DNA of 64,000 nucleotides, taken from Cytophagales bacterium. Lineage in GTDB: Bacteria; Bacteroidota; Bacteroidia; Cytophagales; Spirosomataceae. A model generated the notes under the pieces. That model was not told where the DNA came from and did not search any database. It saw only the letters and a program-made list of their open reading frames with translations. A program made the translations under genes and the position numbers. Within the stretch, counting starts at the first letter, position 1. Each line of letters begins with the position of its first letter. Shown piece after piece: positions 46,098 to 54,983 of the stretch. The stretch covers positions 1 through 64,000 of the forward strand of contig JAAFJP010000029.1 in assembly GCA_013298125.1 (NCBI GenBank), in the 5' to 3' direction.

Positions 46098-46502
46098 ATG
46101 AAACGTCTTTATATTGATATAGATGGAGTTTTACTCACAACGAAACAAATTAGACCAGCCGAGAATGTCTCTGTTTTTTTAGATTTCATTTCTACTAATT
46201 TTGAATGTCTTTGGCTTACAACTCATTGTAAGGGATTAGAGAATAATTCCATTAAATATCTTTCAAATTACCTCAATATCAATGATTTAGAAAAGATAAA
46301 AACATTCAAAGAGACAAATTGGGATGCTTTAAAAACTGATGGAATTGATTTTGAGAGTGATTTTTATTGGTTAGACGATTATCCATTTGAATCCGAAATC
46401 TTGGTTTTGAAGTCATTAAATTTGGAAAACAGGCTATTAAAAGTAGAACTTAACGGTGAGAAAAACCTTGAATGGATTATGAAATTTTTACAAGAAAAAT
46501 AG
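46098..46502 (+). CDS. small HAD-like protein inside the his cluster
   Basis: The 134-residue protein starts 3 bases after hisG. It shows the HAD motif I as LYIDIDGVLLT (Asp nucleophile and Asp+2), motif II-like LWLTTH and a late acidic YWLDDYPFESE resembling motif IV. It is too short for a cap domain and fits a minimal HAD-fold phosphatase or nucleotidase. It lies between hisG and hisD, where a histidinol-phosphate phosphatase role is conceivable because hisB is not next to these genes, but this is inference only. Confidence 0.65.
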   Translation: MKRLYIDIDGVLLTTKQIRPAENVSVFLDFISTNFECLWLTTHCKGLENNSIKYLSNYLNINDLEKIKTFKETNWDALKTDGIDFESDFYWLDDYPFESEILVLKSLNLENRLLKVELNGEKNLEWIMKFLQEK

Positions 46503-46505
46503 TAA

Positions 46506-47762
46506 ATGAAAATTATAAAATATCCCAATAATTCAGAATACAAAGCAATATTAACTCGACCTACCCAAGATATTTCGGTGATTGAGGAAAGAGTTTTGCC
46601 TATTCTGAAAAAAGTAAAAGCCGAAGGAGATTCCGCCATTCGTGAATATGCTTTACAGTTTGATAATGTATTTTTGGATTCATTAGAAGTCCCTCAAAGC
46701 GATATTCAAAATGCAGAAAGCAAACTCACTGAGGACTTAAAAAGTGCCATTAAACAAGCCTACGCTAACATTTATAAATTTCACGAAGCCCAAAAATCTG
46801 TTCCAGAGAAAATTGAAACGATGACTGGCGTAACCTGTTGGCGAAAATCAGTGGGTATTGATAAAGTGGGTTTATACGTCCCAGGCGGAACTGCACCACT
46901 GTTTTCAACGGTTTTGATGCTGGGAATTCCTGCCAAAATTGCGGGTTGTCGTGAGGTGGTTTTGTGTACGCCTTCCAATCATCCAGCCATTTATTTTGCG
47001 GCTCAATTGTGTGGTATTTCCAAAATTTTCAGAGTCGGCGGTTCACAAGCGATTGCTGCAATGGCGTACGGAACAGAGAGCATTCCACAAGTTTATAAAA
47101 TCTTTGGACCTGGTAATCAATACGTTACGGCTGCTAAGATGTTGGTTAATAAAGAAGGCGTGGCAATTGATATGCCTGCGGGACCTTCGGAAGTAGCGGT
47201 TTATGCCGATGATTCAGCCAATCCAGTTTTTGTGGCGGCAGATTTATTGTCCCAAGCCGAACATGGCATTGACTCACAGGTTTTGATAGTTTCTACTTCT
47301 GAAAAGATGATAGAATCTGTAAATCAAGAACTTACAAAACAAGTTTCCGTTTTACCAAGAGCTGAATTTGCCTCAAAAGCTCTCGAAAATTCACAGGCAG
47401 TTTTAGTCGAAAGTCAAGAAATCGCCTTGGAAATGTTGAATGAATATGCGGCGGAACATTTGATTATGTCGATAGAAAATGCCGAAGAAGTTTCTGAAAA
47501 AATATACAACGCAGGTTCAATTTTCTTAGGTAACTATACGCCCGAATCTGCGGGTGATTATGCCTCTGGAACAAATCATACCTTGCCAACCAATGGTTAT
47601 GCAAAAGCCTATTCTGGGGTTAGTTTGGACAGTTTTATGAAGAAAATAACCGTTCAGAATATCACCCAAGAAGGCATTAAAAATATAGGAAAAACAATTA
47701 TCGAAATGGCAACGGCAGAGTCTTTGGAGGCTCATGCAAATGCTGTTCGGGTAAGGTTATAA
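46506..47762 (+). CDS. hisD: histidinol dehydrogenase
   Basis: The 418-residue protein matches HisD. It shows GVTCWRKSVGIDKVGLYVPGGTAPLFSTVLML, FGPGNQYVTAAKMLV and the Zn/catalytic region MPAGPSEVAVYADDSANPVFVAADLLSQAEHGIDSQ. EYAAEHLIM and TNHTLPTNGYAKAYSGVSLDSFMKK follow, with the catalytic His residues. It oxidises histidinol to histidine with two NAD in the last steps of the pathway. It begins 3 bases after the HAD-like gene. Confidence 0.97.
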   Translation: MKIIKYPNNSEYKAILTRPTQDISVIEERVLPILKKVKAEGDSAIREYALQFDNVFLDSLEVPQSDIQNAESKLTEDLKSAIKQAYANIYKFHEAQKSVPEKIETMTGVTCWRKSVGIDKVGLYVPGGTAPLFSTVLMLGIPAKIAGCREVVLCTPSNHPAIYFAAQLCGISKIFRVGGSQAIAAMAYGTESIPQVYKIFGPGNQYVTAAKMLVNKEGVAIDMPAGPSEVAVYADDSANPVFVAADLLSQAEHGIDSQVLIVSTSEKMIESVNQELTKQVSVLPRAEFASKALENSQAVLVESQEIALEMLNEYAAEHLIMSIENAEEVSEKIYNAGSIFLGNYTPESAGDYASGTNHTLPTNGYAKAYSGVSLDSFMKKITVQNITQEGIKNIGKTIIEMATAESLEAHANAVRVRL

Positions 47763-47774
47763 TTCAAATTTATC

Positions 47775-48395
47775 ATGGTACAAACAGCTGAATTACTTGA
47801 TTCAATTCGTGAAAGGCTATTAACAGAGCCTTTTATCAGAATCCCTGCGTCAGTAGAGGAATACGAAAGTGTTGCTGATGAGTGGGATTTGAAAATTGAA
47901 TATCATAACGAAGAAATTATTGCTACGATGGGAAAAGTTACCCCAAATCATTCAAAATTATCCTTTTTAATAGGAGTAATTTTACACAACTTTTATGCAA
48001 CTTTTGATAATGAATTTGAAATTATGGAAAGTGGAGCTTGTGTTCATATTCCAACCCTCAAAAGTTACTACCAACCAGATATGACCGTAGTTGATGGGAA
48101 AGTAAAATTAAAAGAAGGTTCAACATCGGAAATTTTAAATCCATATATAGTCGTTGAAGTCCTTTCAAAAGCAACGCAAGATTTTGATATGAGTGAGAAA
48201 TTGGTGAATTACAAAGCCATCGAAACTATCAAACAAATCATTTTTGTAGCACAAGATAAACCTTGGATTTCGACTTATACAAGAACTAATGAACCTAATG
48301 TTTGGATTAATACAGATTATGATTCATTAGAAAACGTAGCAATTATTGACAGCCTAACTGTCTCATTGAAAGACATTTACAAAAAAATATTTTAA
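47775..48395 (+). CDS. Uma2/DUF820-family PD-(D/E)xK-like protein
   Basis: The 206-residue protein shows the Uma2 restriction-endonuclease-like core: KVTPNHSKLSFLIGVILHNF (helix with conserved H), YYQPDMTVVDG (catalytic Asp), NPYIVVEVLSKATQDFDMSEKLVNYKAI (Glu and Lys region) and IKQIIFVAQDKPWI. Uma2 proteins are common in cyanobacteria and Bacteroidota and have no settled role. It lies between hisD and hisC with short spacers of 12 and 4 bases, so it is read with the his genes. It may be a hitchhiker. Confidence 0.85.
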   Translation: MVQTAELLDSIRERLLTEPFIRIPASVEEYESVADEWDLKIEYHNEEIIATMGKVTPNHSKLSFLIGVILHNFYATFDNEFEIMESGACVHIPTLKSYYQPDMTVVDGKVKLKEGSTSEILNPYIVVEVLSKATQDFDMSEKLVNYKAIETIKQIIFVAQDKPWISTYTRTNEPNVWINTDYDSLENVAIIDSLTVSLKDIYKKIF

Positions 48396-48399
48396 AATT

Positions 48400-49467
48400 T
48401 TGACTTCTTTTAACTTACAAAACATAGTCCGTCAGCACATTCTTAGCCTTGCTCCCTATTCCTCCGCTCGTGATGAATATACAGGTAAAGAAGGCATATT
48501 TTTAGATGCAAACGAAAATCCAATTGGTTCGGCAACTCCCGAAAATTGGAATCGTTACCCAGACCCTTATCAATGGGCAATTAAAGAGAAATTAGCTCCT
48601 TTGAAAGGTTGTCGCCCTTCGCAGATTTTTTTAGGAAATGGCTCAGATGAACCAATTGACCTCATTATTCGCTTGACTTGCGAACCCATAGAGGACAATA
48701 TTATCATCCTCCCTCCTACGTATGGGATGTACGAAGTGAGTGCGTCTGTGAACAATGTGGAGATTCAAAAAATCAACTTAACGTCTGATTATCAAATAGA
48801 TACATATAAAGTATTAGAGGCTATTAACCCAAAAACGAAGCTCATTTTTATTTGTTCTCCCAATAATCCGACTGGAAATGTTATTGATAGAAAAGCTATT
48901 TTAACCATCATCGAAAACTTCCAACAAGGCATTGTAATTGTTGATGAGGCTTACAATGATTTTGCTGATGAACCGTCCTTTATTCCAGAATTAGATAAAT
49001 TCTCAAATGTGATGGTTTTGCAGACTTTTTCTAAGGCTTGGGGTTTGGCTTCCTTACGTTTGGGCATGGCATTTGCGGGAGAAGAGTTGATTAAGTTATT
49101 GAACAAAATCAAATATCCGTACAACATTAACGGGCTAACACAGAAGGCTTTATTAGAAAATATTAGTAATGTCGATTTCGTAAAGACTTCCGTAAAAACT
49201 TTAAATCAAAATCGTGAAAGTTTAATTTCAGAATTAAAGACTCTTCCAATTACAGAAAAAATATATCCTTCGGATGCTAATTTTTTATTAGTACGATTTA
49301 CTGAAGCCAAACGTATTTTTGATTATTTAATTGAACAAAAACTTATCGTCAGAGACCGTTCAAAGGTAGTTCTTTGTGATAATTCGTTGAGAATTTCAGT
49401 AGGAACGGAAGAAGAGAATTTACATTTAATAAATCTTTTAAAACAATACAAGCCATTAAATTCTTAG
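48400..49467 (+). CDS. hisC: histidinol-phosphate aminotransferase
   Basis: The 355-residue fold-type I PLP enzyme has IFLDANENPIGSATPENWNRYPDP at the start, FLGNGSDEPIDLIIR, FICSPNNPTGNVID, IVDEAYNDFAD and the PLP-lysine motif TFSKAWGLASLRLGMA. It transfers an amino group from glutamate to imidazole-acetol phosphate. The best start is TTG at 48400, because no ATG is available before the conserved N-terminus. hisB does not follow; a small barrel gene and a tRNA do. Confidence 0.95.
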   Translation: MTSFNLQNIVRQHILSLAPYSSARDEYTGKEGIFLDANENPIGSATPENWNRYPDPYQWAIKEKLAPLKGCRPSQIFLGNGSDEPIDLIIRLTCEPIEDNIIILPPTYGMYEVSASVNNVEIQKINLTSDYQIDTYKVLEAINPKTKLIFICSPNNPTGNVIDRKAILTIIENFQQGIVIVDEAYNDFADEPSFIPELDKFSNVMVLQTFSKAWGLASLRLGMAFAGEELIKLLNKIKYPYNINGLTQKALLENISNVDFVKTSVKTLNQNRESLISELKTLPITEKIYPSDANFLLVRFTEAKRIFDYLIEQKLIVRDRSKVVLCDNSLRISVGTEEENLHLINLLKQYKPLNS

Positions 49468-49472
49468 ACAAA

Positions 49473-49988
49473 ATGAAAAAGATATTCCTTCTTACAATAT
49501 TGATTATCAGTTCATTAACTGGATACTCACAAGAAAAAAATTGGGCAGTTGGAGCGAAAGTTGGCGACCCTTCTGGCATCACATTACGCCATTACTTAGG
49601 GAATGACAAAAATACCGTTGAAGTCAATGTAGGCGTGTATGGTGCTATTTGGGGACTGAAAAGTAACTATAAAGACGGGCAGTTTGACGGAGCTGGATTT
49701 TCATTTAGCGGACTTTATTTGTGGCATAATGAAATGACTTCTAATTTAAAAAATTACTACGGATTTGGAGTTCAGTTTACTTCACGAAATTGGTATGAAA
49801 CTAAAAACGGTGTCAGACAAGAAAATCCTGCTACTGGTCTTGGTGGTCTTGGACAAGTAGGTTTAGAGTATTATTTATCAAGTTCTCCGCTTTCTATTTT
49901 TGGGGAAGTTGGTGCTTATGTGGAGCTTGTCCCAGCCATTTTGTATTTTCACCCACAAGGAGGTCTGGGCGTTCGACTAAATTTTTAA
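49473..49988 (+). CDS. small outer-membrane beta-barrel-like protein
   Basis: The 171-residue protein has a signal peptide ending in GYSQ. Amphipathic strands with Gly/aromatic periodicity follow: WAVGAKVGDPSGITLRHYLG, TVEVNVGVYGAIWGLKS, FSFSGLYLWHNEM and GLEYYLSSSPLSIFGEVGAYVELVP. It ends GGLGVRLNF, a typical barrel C-terminal strand. It probably folds as an eight-stranded barrel. It starts 5 bases after hisC, so the two are probably transcribed together, though the function is unrelated. Confidence 0.65.
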   Translation: MKKIFLLTILIISSLTGYSQEKNWAVGAKVGDPSGITLRHYLGNDKNTVEVNVGVYGAIWGLKSNYKDGQFDGAGFSFSGLYLWHNEMTSNLKNYYGFGVQFTSRNWYETKNGVRQENPATGLGGLGQVGLEYYLSSSPLSIFGEVGAYVELVPAILYFHPQGGLGVRLNF

Positions 49989-50006
49989 GTTATTTTCCAA
50001 ATTGGT

Positions 50007-50037
50007 TTTGTAGAATAAAGTTCCTTGTCTATTTTTG
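50007..50037 (+). promoter_or_regulatory. promoter of tRNA-Ala
   Basis: TTTG (50007-50010), a 19-base spacer and TATTTTTG (50030-50037) match the Bacteroidota promoter. The mature tRNA starts 13 bases after the -7 element. Confidence 0.65.
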
Positions 50038-50049
50038 CAAAACCAACAC

Positions 50050-50123
50050 GGGGGATTAGCTCAGTTGGCTAGAGCGCTACGCTGGCAGCGTAGAGGTCAT
50101 CGGTTCGAATCCGATATTCTCCA
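50050..50123 (+). tRNA. tRNA-Ala (GGC)
   Basis: A full cloverleaf is visible. The acceptor strands are GGGGGAT/ATTCTCC (two G-U pairs) and the D arm is GCTC...GAGC. The anticodon arm is CTACG-CTGGCAG-CGTAG with anticodon GGC. The T arm is ATCGG-TTCGAAT-CCGAT and the discriminator is A. CCA is not encoded. It reads GCC/GCU alanine codons. A strong terminator follows within 10 bases. Confidence 0.97.
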
Positions 50124-50131
50124 CAATTAAC

Positions 50132-50168
50132 AAAAAAGTCCTTAGAAATCATTTCTAAGGACTTTTTT
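50132..50168. terminator. terminator of tRNA-Ala (bidirectional)
   Basis: AAAAAAGTCCTTAGAAAT and ATTTCTAAGGACTTTTTT form a near-perfect stem with T-runs on both strands. It serves the tRNA and the convergent phosphatidyltransferase gene. Confidence 0.85.
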
Positions 50169-50183
50169 GTTAAAATATTTTGT

Positions 50184-50957
50184 CTATACTTTAAATATCA
50201 TCTTCCGAATTCCAATCAAAACAAAAATTAGACACGTGTAAATAATAAAAAAAGGAATGATAAACTCAATCAAATTCATGGGCAACATAATGGCAATTAT
50301 CAACAACTGAAAACCTAAACCATAGATTGAAAGCAAGGTCATAAACCAATTAGGAAAGGATTTGACTTTGTGTGCATCGCTATCCAAAAAGTGAATAATT
50401 CTATCAAAAACACCATATACAATCGTATAAATTCCAAACAATATATCGACTGATTTCTGACTTTCATGTGGGAATGCTTTGGGGGATTTATACTCAAAAA
50501 TCTTACTGGTAGAGTCCCCTCCTACTAATTTATTCCTCAGAATCACATAGTAATAGTTATACAAAGTACCTTGTAACTGAATACAGATAAACGCCAGCAC
50601 AGTAAGCCAAATCGTTGCTTTTGAAACATAACAAATTGTCATCAAAAACATAAAATTGAGAATAATATCAAACACACTATCAAGGTAACGCCCTGTGTAT
50701 GAGGGCGTTTGCTTAATTCTCGCTAATTCTCCGTCGGCAGCATCAATGACAGATTTCAGTATTAAGAAAACACCTGCAAGGAAATAGTATCCTTTCAGAA
50801 TACAAAAAATGGCAACTATTCCAGAAATTCCGAAGAGTAATGTTACATGAATGGGCGTAAATCGGGTGTCTTTGAGTTGGTTGGCAAAGACCGTGGCGAC
50901 AGGTCTTCCGTAATCAGACAAATCAAGAAATTTGTCTTGGGCAGCAAGTTTTGACAT
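50184..50957 (-). CDS. CDP-alcohol phosphatidyltransferase
   Basis: The 257-residue membrane protein has the CDP-alcohol phosphotransferase signature DAADGELARI...GRYLDSVFD near 68-93, with all the acidic residues present. Multiple TM segments are visible, for example ITLLFGISGIVAIFCILKGYYFLAGVF and a C-terminal pair. It joins a CDP-linked lipid head or diacylglycerol donor to an alcohol acceptor in the inner membrane. Which lipid (for example phosphatidylinositol-like or glycerophosphate) is not readable. A short gap precedes the DinB gene on the same strand. Confidence 0.9.
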   Translation of the reverse strand: MSKLAAQDKFLDLSDYGRPVATVFANQLKDTRFTPIHVTLLFGISGIVAIFCILKGYYFLAGVFLILKSVIDAADGELARIKQTPSYTGRYLDSVFDIILNFMFLMTICYVSKATIWLTVLAFICIQLQGTLYNYYYVILRNKLVGGDSTSKIFEYKSPKAFPHESQKSVDILFGIYTIVYGVFDRIIHFLDSDAHKVKSFPNWFMTLLSIYGLGFQLLIIAIMLPMNLIEFIIPFFIIYTCLIFVLIGIRKMIFKV

Positions 50958-51029
50958 TTAATGGTAAATAAAAACACTTGACAATATAGTCTGATACAAA
51001 GGTACGGGTTATAATTTTTTAACACAAAA

Positions 51030-51548
51030 TTAACGCTTGGATAATATCCTAACCGTCACCAAAAGCTGTCCCACGTGCCTTTGAGTATGTTCGGCTGCGT
51101 GAAAAAGTAAGCCTAATTGATTGGTTGGAATTTGTTTTCTGCCAATGCCTCTGGGTTCAAGAAGCGTTTTTTCTTCGATATTTTTGAGTTGAGTTAATGC
51201 TTTATTTACTTGATTGTTGAAACGAGTTAAGAGTCCCTTTATCGTTAAGCATTGTGTCTCATCCGATTCCAATGCTAATAATTCTAATTGGTCTTCATTC
51301 AAAATTTGATTGTTGGCATACGTAAACAGTCTGTCCAAAACGCCTGAAAGATGTTGTAGATGGAAAGCAACGGAAGCAACACCATTAGGTCTTTCCCAAA
51401 TTAACTCGTGCGGAAATTCAATCATCATTTGATTAACCTCCTCACGGGCTTGAAGAATGGCGTGGGCAACGGGTTGAAGTAATGGTATTAGCCCTGCGAT
51501 AGGTCCACGCATCCAGACTTCGAGGGTTTGTGTTTGGTTTTTATCCAT
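51030..51548 (-). CDS. DinB-family protein
   Basis: The 172-residue helical protein has the DinB/YfiT metal-binding pattern. The first His lies in SVAFHLQHLSGVLDRLF (about 60-75) and the C-terminal pair is in LLFHAAEHTQRHVGQLLVTVRIL (about 147-168). The family forms four-helix bundles that bind a divalent metal and includes thiol-dependent transferases. The exact reaction is unknown. It is likely cytoplasmic and sits between the phosphatidyltransferase and xylanase genes without clear linkage. Confidence 0.8.
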   Translation of the reverse strand: MDKNQTQTLEVWMRGPIAGLIPLLQPVAHAILQAREEVNQMMIEFPHELIWERPNGVASVAFHLQHLSGVLDRLFTYANNQILNEDQLELLALESDETQCLTIKGLLTRFNNQVNKALTQLKNIEEKTLLEPRGIGRKQIPTNQLGLLFHAAEHTQRHVGQLLVTVRILSKR

Positions 51549-51617
51549 AATTGTAAAACAAAAAATCCTACCAATTTCAATAACCAGTAGGATTCTTTAT
51601 TCAGAACATTAAATCAA

Positions 51618-52763
51618 TTATCTCGCATCAATTAATCCTTGCTTCAAACCCTCATACGCTGATTTTTTCTTACCGTCTTTATCCCAAGGCAAAGGATTTT
51701 CATCAAATTTCCAACCTTTGTCGAAATTATCTATTACGCCCCAAGTATAAATTCTGGCTACACCCGCTTGGGCTGAAATTTTCATAAGATTATAGTAATC
51801 CGTTTTTTGTTGTTCTGCCAAAGCGGCTGTCCATGGCTTTGGTGTATTGTCGCTATTTTTGCCAGTACCAAAATCTACTTCGGTCATATAAACTTCCAAA
51901 CCTAAACCTTTGAAACGCTCAATTGAAAACTTCAAGTCACCCGTTGTGACATATTTTGAAAAATTACCAATATCATAATGCCCTTGAATTCCGATAGCAT
52001 CAATCGGAATTTTACTAACAATCATGTGTTTAAGTAATTGATATACAGCTCTTTGCTTTCTATTACTAAAAGAACTTGGGCTGGCTGTTTCAATATTATA
52101 ATCACGATATTCCAATTTTGCTCTTGTTTTCAATCGACAATATTCAAAAGCTTTTCTAACAAAAATCGGGTGTTTATCATTCATGTAATCATTGCCCGTC
52201 AGACCGCTTTTATCATCCTCCCAACCCATCTGATTCCAAACCATATCTGTTCTATAAACCCCGTTGTCATCAATCAACTCGTTGGCTACGTTCCAAACAT
52301 CTACCTTGTTTTTATTATCATTGCTCTCCATGATGTTATCAATCATATCCTTCAATTGAGCATCTAAATCTTGTGGTGTCCATTTCTGATTTTTAAGCCA
52401 AGAAGGCATATAAAAATCAGGACCTACCAACATATGTATATGCGTCCCTAATTTATTTTCTTTCAAGAAATTAATTTGATTATTAAAATCCGTAAAATTA
52501 TAGACTCCTTTGGCAGTCCACCCGCCAAAACCAGCGTACCAAAGCCCCTGACTGATATTAAATTCACTTTTCGTAATCGAAGCAATTGAGGGGTTCATAT
52601 CAAACCCTCTGGCATGAGCCCCAAATAAAACTTTGGGATTCGCCTCTTTGAGTGAATTGACCACGGGTGCAGGCGGAGGCGGAGTAGTGCCACTATCAGA
52701 GCAAGCAATACATAAAGAAATCAACAATGAAAGAATCATTACATTTGTTTTTAAGTAATTCAT
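51618..52763 (-). CDS. GH10 endo-beta-1,4-xylanase, lipoprotein
   Basis: The 381-residue protein has a lipoprotein signal with lipobox CIAC (Cys21) and a Pro-rich linker (TTPPPPAPVV). The GH10 TIM barrel has acid/base Glu in VDVWNVANELID (about 155), substrate-site IDAIGIQGHYDIG, and nucleophile Glu in LEVYMTEVDFGTG near 290. The barrel ends WGVIDNFDKGWKFDENPLPWDKDGKKKSAYEGL, as in GH10 enzymes. It cuts the xylan backbone and is probably anchored at the outer membrane surface. It is the only xylanase in the window; the other hemicellulases are elsewhere. Confidence 0.93.
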   Translation of the reverse strand: MNYLKTNVMILSLLISLCIACSDSGTTPPPPAPVVNSLKEANPKVLFGAHARGFDMNPSIASITKSEFNISQGLWYAGFGGWTAKGVYNFTDFNNQINFLKENKLGTHIHMLVGPDFYMPSWLKNQKWTPQDLDAQLKDMIDNIMESNDNKNKVDVWNVANELIDDNGVYRTDMVWNQMGWEDDKSGLTGNDYMNDKHPIFVRKAFEYCRLKTRAKLEYRDYNIETASPSSFSNRKQRAVYQLLKHMIVSKIPIDAIGIQGHYDIGNFSKYVTTGDLKFSIERFKGLGLEVYMTEVDFGTGKNSDNTPKPWTAALAEQQKTDYYNLMKISAQAGVARIYTWGVIDNFDKGWKFDENPLPWDKDGKKKSAYEGLKQGLIDAR

Positions 52764-52788
52764 AAGAGTTTTTATTGTAATAATGAGT

Positions 52789-54939
52789 TTAAACGCCTTT
52801 CATACTCAATGCCACTCGTTTTCGAGCAATATCTACTTCCATCACTCGCACCTGTACGTGCTGTTGAAGTTTGACTACTTGATTCGGGTCAGAGACGTAT
52901 TGGTTGGCTAATTGTGAAATGTGTACTAAACCATCTTGCTTCACGCCCACATCCACAAAACACCCGAAAGCCGTAATATTAGTAACAATGCCTGGCAAAA
53001 CCATCCCTTCGTATAGGTCTTCTACTTTCTTTACGTTGGGGTCAAACTCAAACGCCATTAATTGCTCTCTGGGGTCACGTGAGGGCTTTTCTAATTCTTT
53101 TAAAATGTCTTGAAGGGTCAAAAGTCCCGTTTTTTCTGTTACGTAATCTCTGAGATTCAGGCGTTTACGTAGTTCTGCGGAGGTCATTAAATCTTTGACG
53201 GTACATTTCAAATCCTTCGCCATTTGCTCTACCACAGGATAACTTTCTGGGTGAACTGCCGAATTATCCAAAGGATTTTTTGCTTCGTGAATCCTTAAAA
53301 ATCCTGCACATTGTTCAAAGGCTTTGTCGCCCAAACGAGCAACTTTTTTGATTTGATTTCTTGACGTAAAATTACCATTTTCTTGACGGAATTTCACCAC
53401 ATTAGCCGCTAAGGCAGGTCCAAGTCCAGCTACATAACTCAGTAAATGTTTGGAAGCGGTATTCAAATTTACCCCAACCGCATTCACACAACTTTCAACG
53501 ACAGAATCCAAAGAATCTTTCAATAAATTTTGCTCAACGTCATGCTGATACTGACCTACCCCGATAGATTTAGGGTCAATTTTTACTAATTCAGCCAATG
53601 GATCCATCAATCTCCGACCAATCGAAACAGCCCCACGGACGGTTACATCTTTATCTGGAAACTCCTCACGAGCAATGGGTGAAGCGGAATAAATAGAAGC
53701 ACCTTGTTCGGACACTGCAAAAATTTGAGGTGAAACCCCACCCCCAGCCCCTCCCCGTTGGAGAGGGGAGTTTTGGAATAATTTTTTAACAAAATCCTCA
53801 GTCTCACGTCCAGCCGTTCCATTTCCAATAGCCACGGCTTCAATTTGATATTTTTCAGAGAGGGTCAAAACTTTATCCTGAGACTCAGAAGGCTTATCGA
53901 AGGGATAAATTACGGTATCTGCCAATAAATTTCCTTGGGCATCCAAAACCACAGTTTTGCATCCTGTACGATATCCTGGGTCGATGGCAAGTACCTTTTT
54001 TTGTCCCAACGGCGAAGCCAATAATAGCTGACGAAGGTTTTGAGCAAAAATCTTAATTGCCTCAATATCAGCCTTTTCTTTCGATAAACCAGCAAATTCA
54101 TTTTCGATGGATGGCTTCATCAAACGCTTATATGAATCCGTGATGGCGGTTTCAACTTCCTTCTTAGCTTCGGGCAATCCACGCAAGAAAATTCTATCCA
54201 AAGCCCCCAAAGAATTGTCTTCATCAGGGGAAATAGTTACTGACAAGAAGCCCTCTTCTTCTCCTCTTCTAATTGCTAAAAGTCGGTGAGATGGCACTTT
54301 TTTGAGCGATTCATTAAAATCAAAATAATCACGATATTTTGCTCCTTCTTCCTCCTTATTTTTCTTAACTTTGGCATACACAATCGCCTCACGCTCAAAT
54401 ACTTTACGGACAGCGTTACGAGCCTCAACGTTCTCATTAATCCACTCCGCAATGATGTCTCTCGCCCCTTGCAAAGCCTCCTCAACGTTGGCAACTTTAA
54501 CATTCAAAAATGCCTCGGCACGTTTGAGAATGTTGTTTTCTTTTTGCTCAAAAATAACCTTCGCCAAAGGTTCTAAGCCCTTTTCGATGGCGATGGTAGC
54601 ACGAGTTTTACGTTTTTGTTTATAAGGTAAATAAAGGTCTTCTAATTCTTGAAGATGATAGGCATTTTGTAATTTTTGTAATAACTCAGGAGTCATTTTG
54701 CCTTGCTCTTCGATAGACTTAATAATGCCCTCACGACGTTTATCTGCCTCTTTTAGCTTCGTCCAAAGTTCTTTTATGTCCAGAATTTGCACTTCGTCAA
54801 GACTTCCCGTTGCCTCTTTTCTGTATCGTGCAATGAAAGGGACAGTACCACCTTCGTCAAAAAGATTGATGGTATTTTGTACTTGGTGGGTCATCACGCC
54901 CACCGAATTTGAGATGATTTGGATTTGTTGTTTGTTCAT
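52789..54939 (-). CDS. tex: Tex-family S1 RNA-binding protein with in-frame repeat fragment
   Basis: The 716-residue protein has the Tex order: N-terminal helical domain (VPFIARYRKEATGSLDEVQI), YqgF/RNase H-like domain (VLAIDPGYRTGCKTVVLDAQG, about 315-470), helix-hairpin-helix (HLLSYVAGLGPALAANVVKFRQENGNF) and S1 domain at the C-terminus (GMVLPGIVTNITAFGCFVDVGVKQDGLVHISQL). Tex binds nucleic acid and affects transcription. Residues about 388-402 (NSPLQRGGAGGGVSP) come from a half copy of the GAGAGGGG palindrome inserted in frame in the RNase H-like domain. The neighbouring motif AVSEQGASIYSASPIAREEFPD is intact. Confidence 0.95.
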   Translation of the reverse strand: MNKQQIQIISNSVGVMTHQVQNTINLFDEGGTVPFIARYRKEATGSLDEVQILDIKELWTKLKEADKRREGIIKSIEEQGKMTPELLQKLQNAYHLQELEDLYLPYKQKRKTRATIAIEKGLEPLAKVIFEQKENNILKRAEAFLNVKVANVEEALQGARDIIAEWINENVEARNAVRKVFEREAIVYAKVKKNKEEEGAKYRDYFDFNESLKKVPSHRLLAIRRGEEEGFLSVTISPDEDNSLGALDRIFLRGLPEAKKEVETAITDSYKRLMKPSIENEFAGLSKEKADIEAIKIFAQNLRQLLLASPLGQKKVLAIDPGYRTGCKTVVLDAQGNLLADTVIYPFDKPSESQDKVLTLSEKYQIEAVAIGNGTAGRETEDFVKKLFQNSPLQRGGAGGGVSPQIFAVSEQGASIYSASPIAREEFPDKDVTVRGAVSIGRRLMDPLAELVKIDPKSIGVGQYQHDVEQNLLKDSLDSVVESCVNAVGVNLNTASKHLLSYVAGLGPALAANVVKFRQENGNFTSRNQIKKVARLGDKAFEQCAGFLRIHEAKNPLDNSAVHPESYPVVEQMAKDLKCTVKDLMTSAELRKRLNLRDYVTEKTGLLTLQDILKELEKPSRDPREQLMAFEFDPNVKKVEDLYEGMVLPGIVTNITAFGCFVDVGVKQDGLVHISQLANQYVSDPNQVVKLQQHVQVRVMEVDIARKRVALSMKGV
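53733..53775. repeat. GAGAGGGG-family half element inside tex
   Basis: One arm of the family is present (CACCCCCAGCCCCTCCCCG) followed by GGAGAGGGGAG, forming a single hairpin. It is read through in frame on the minus strand. Confidence 0.8.
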
Positions 54940-54983
54940 TATTTTTTTATTGAGTTTCTATCTTCAATTTGTAAGAAGTTGTG

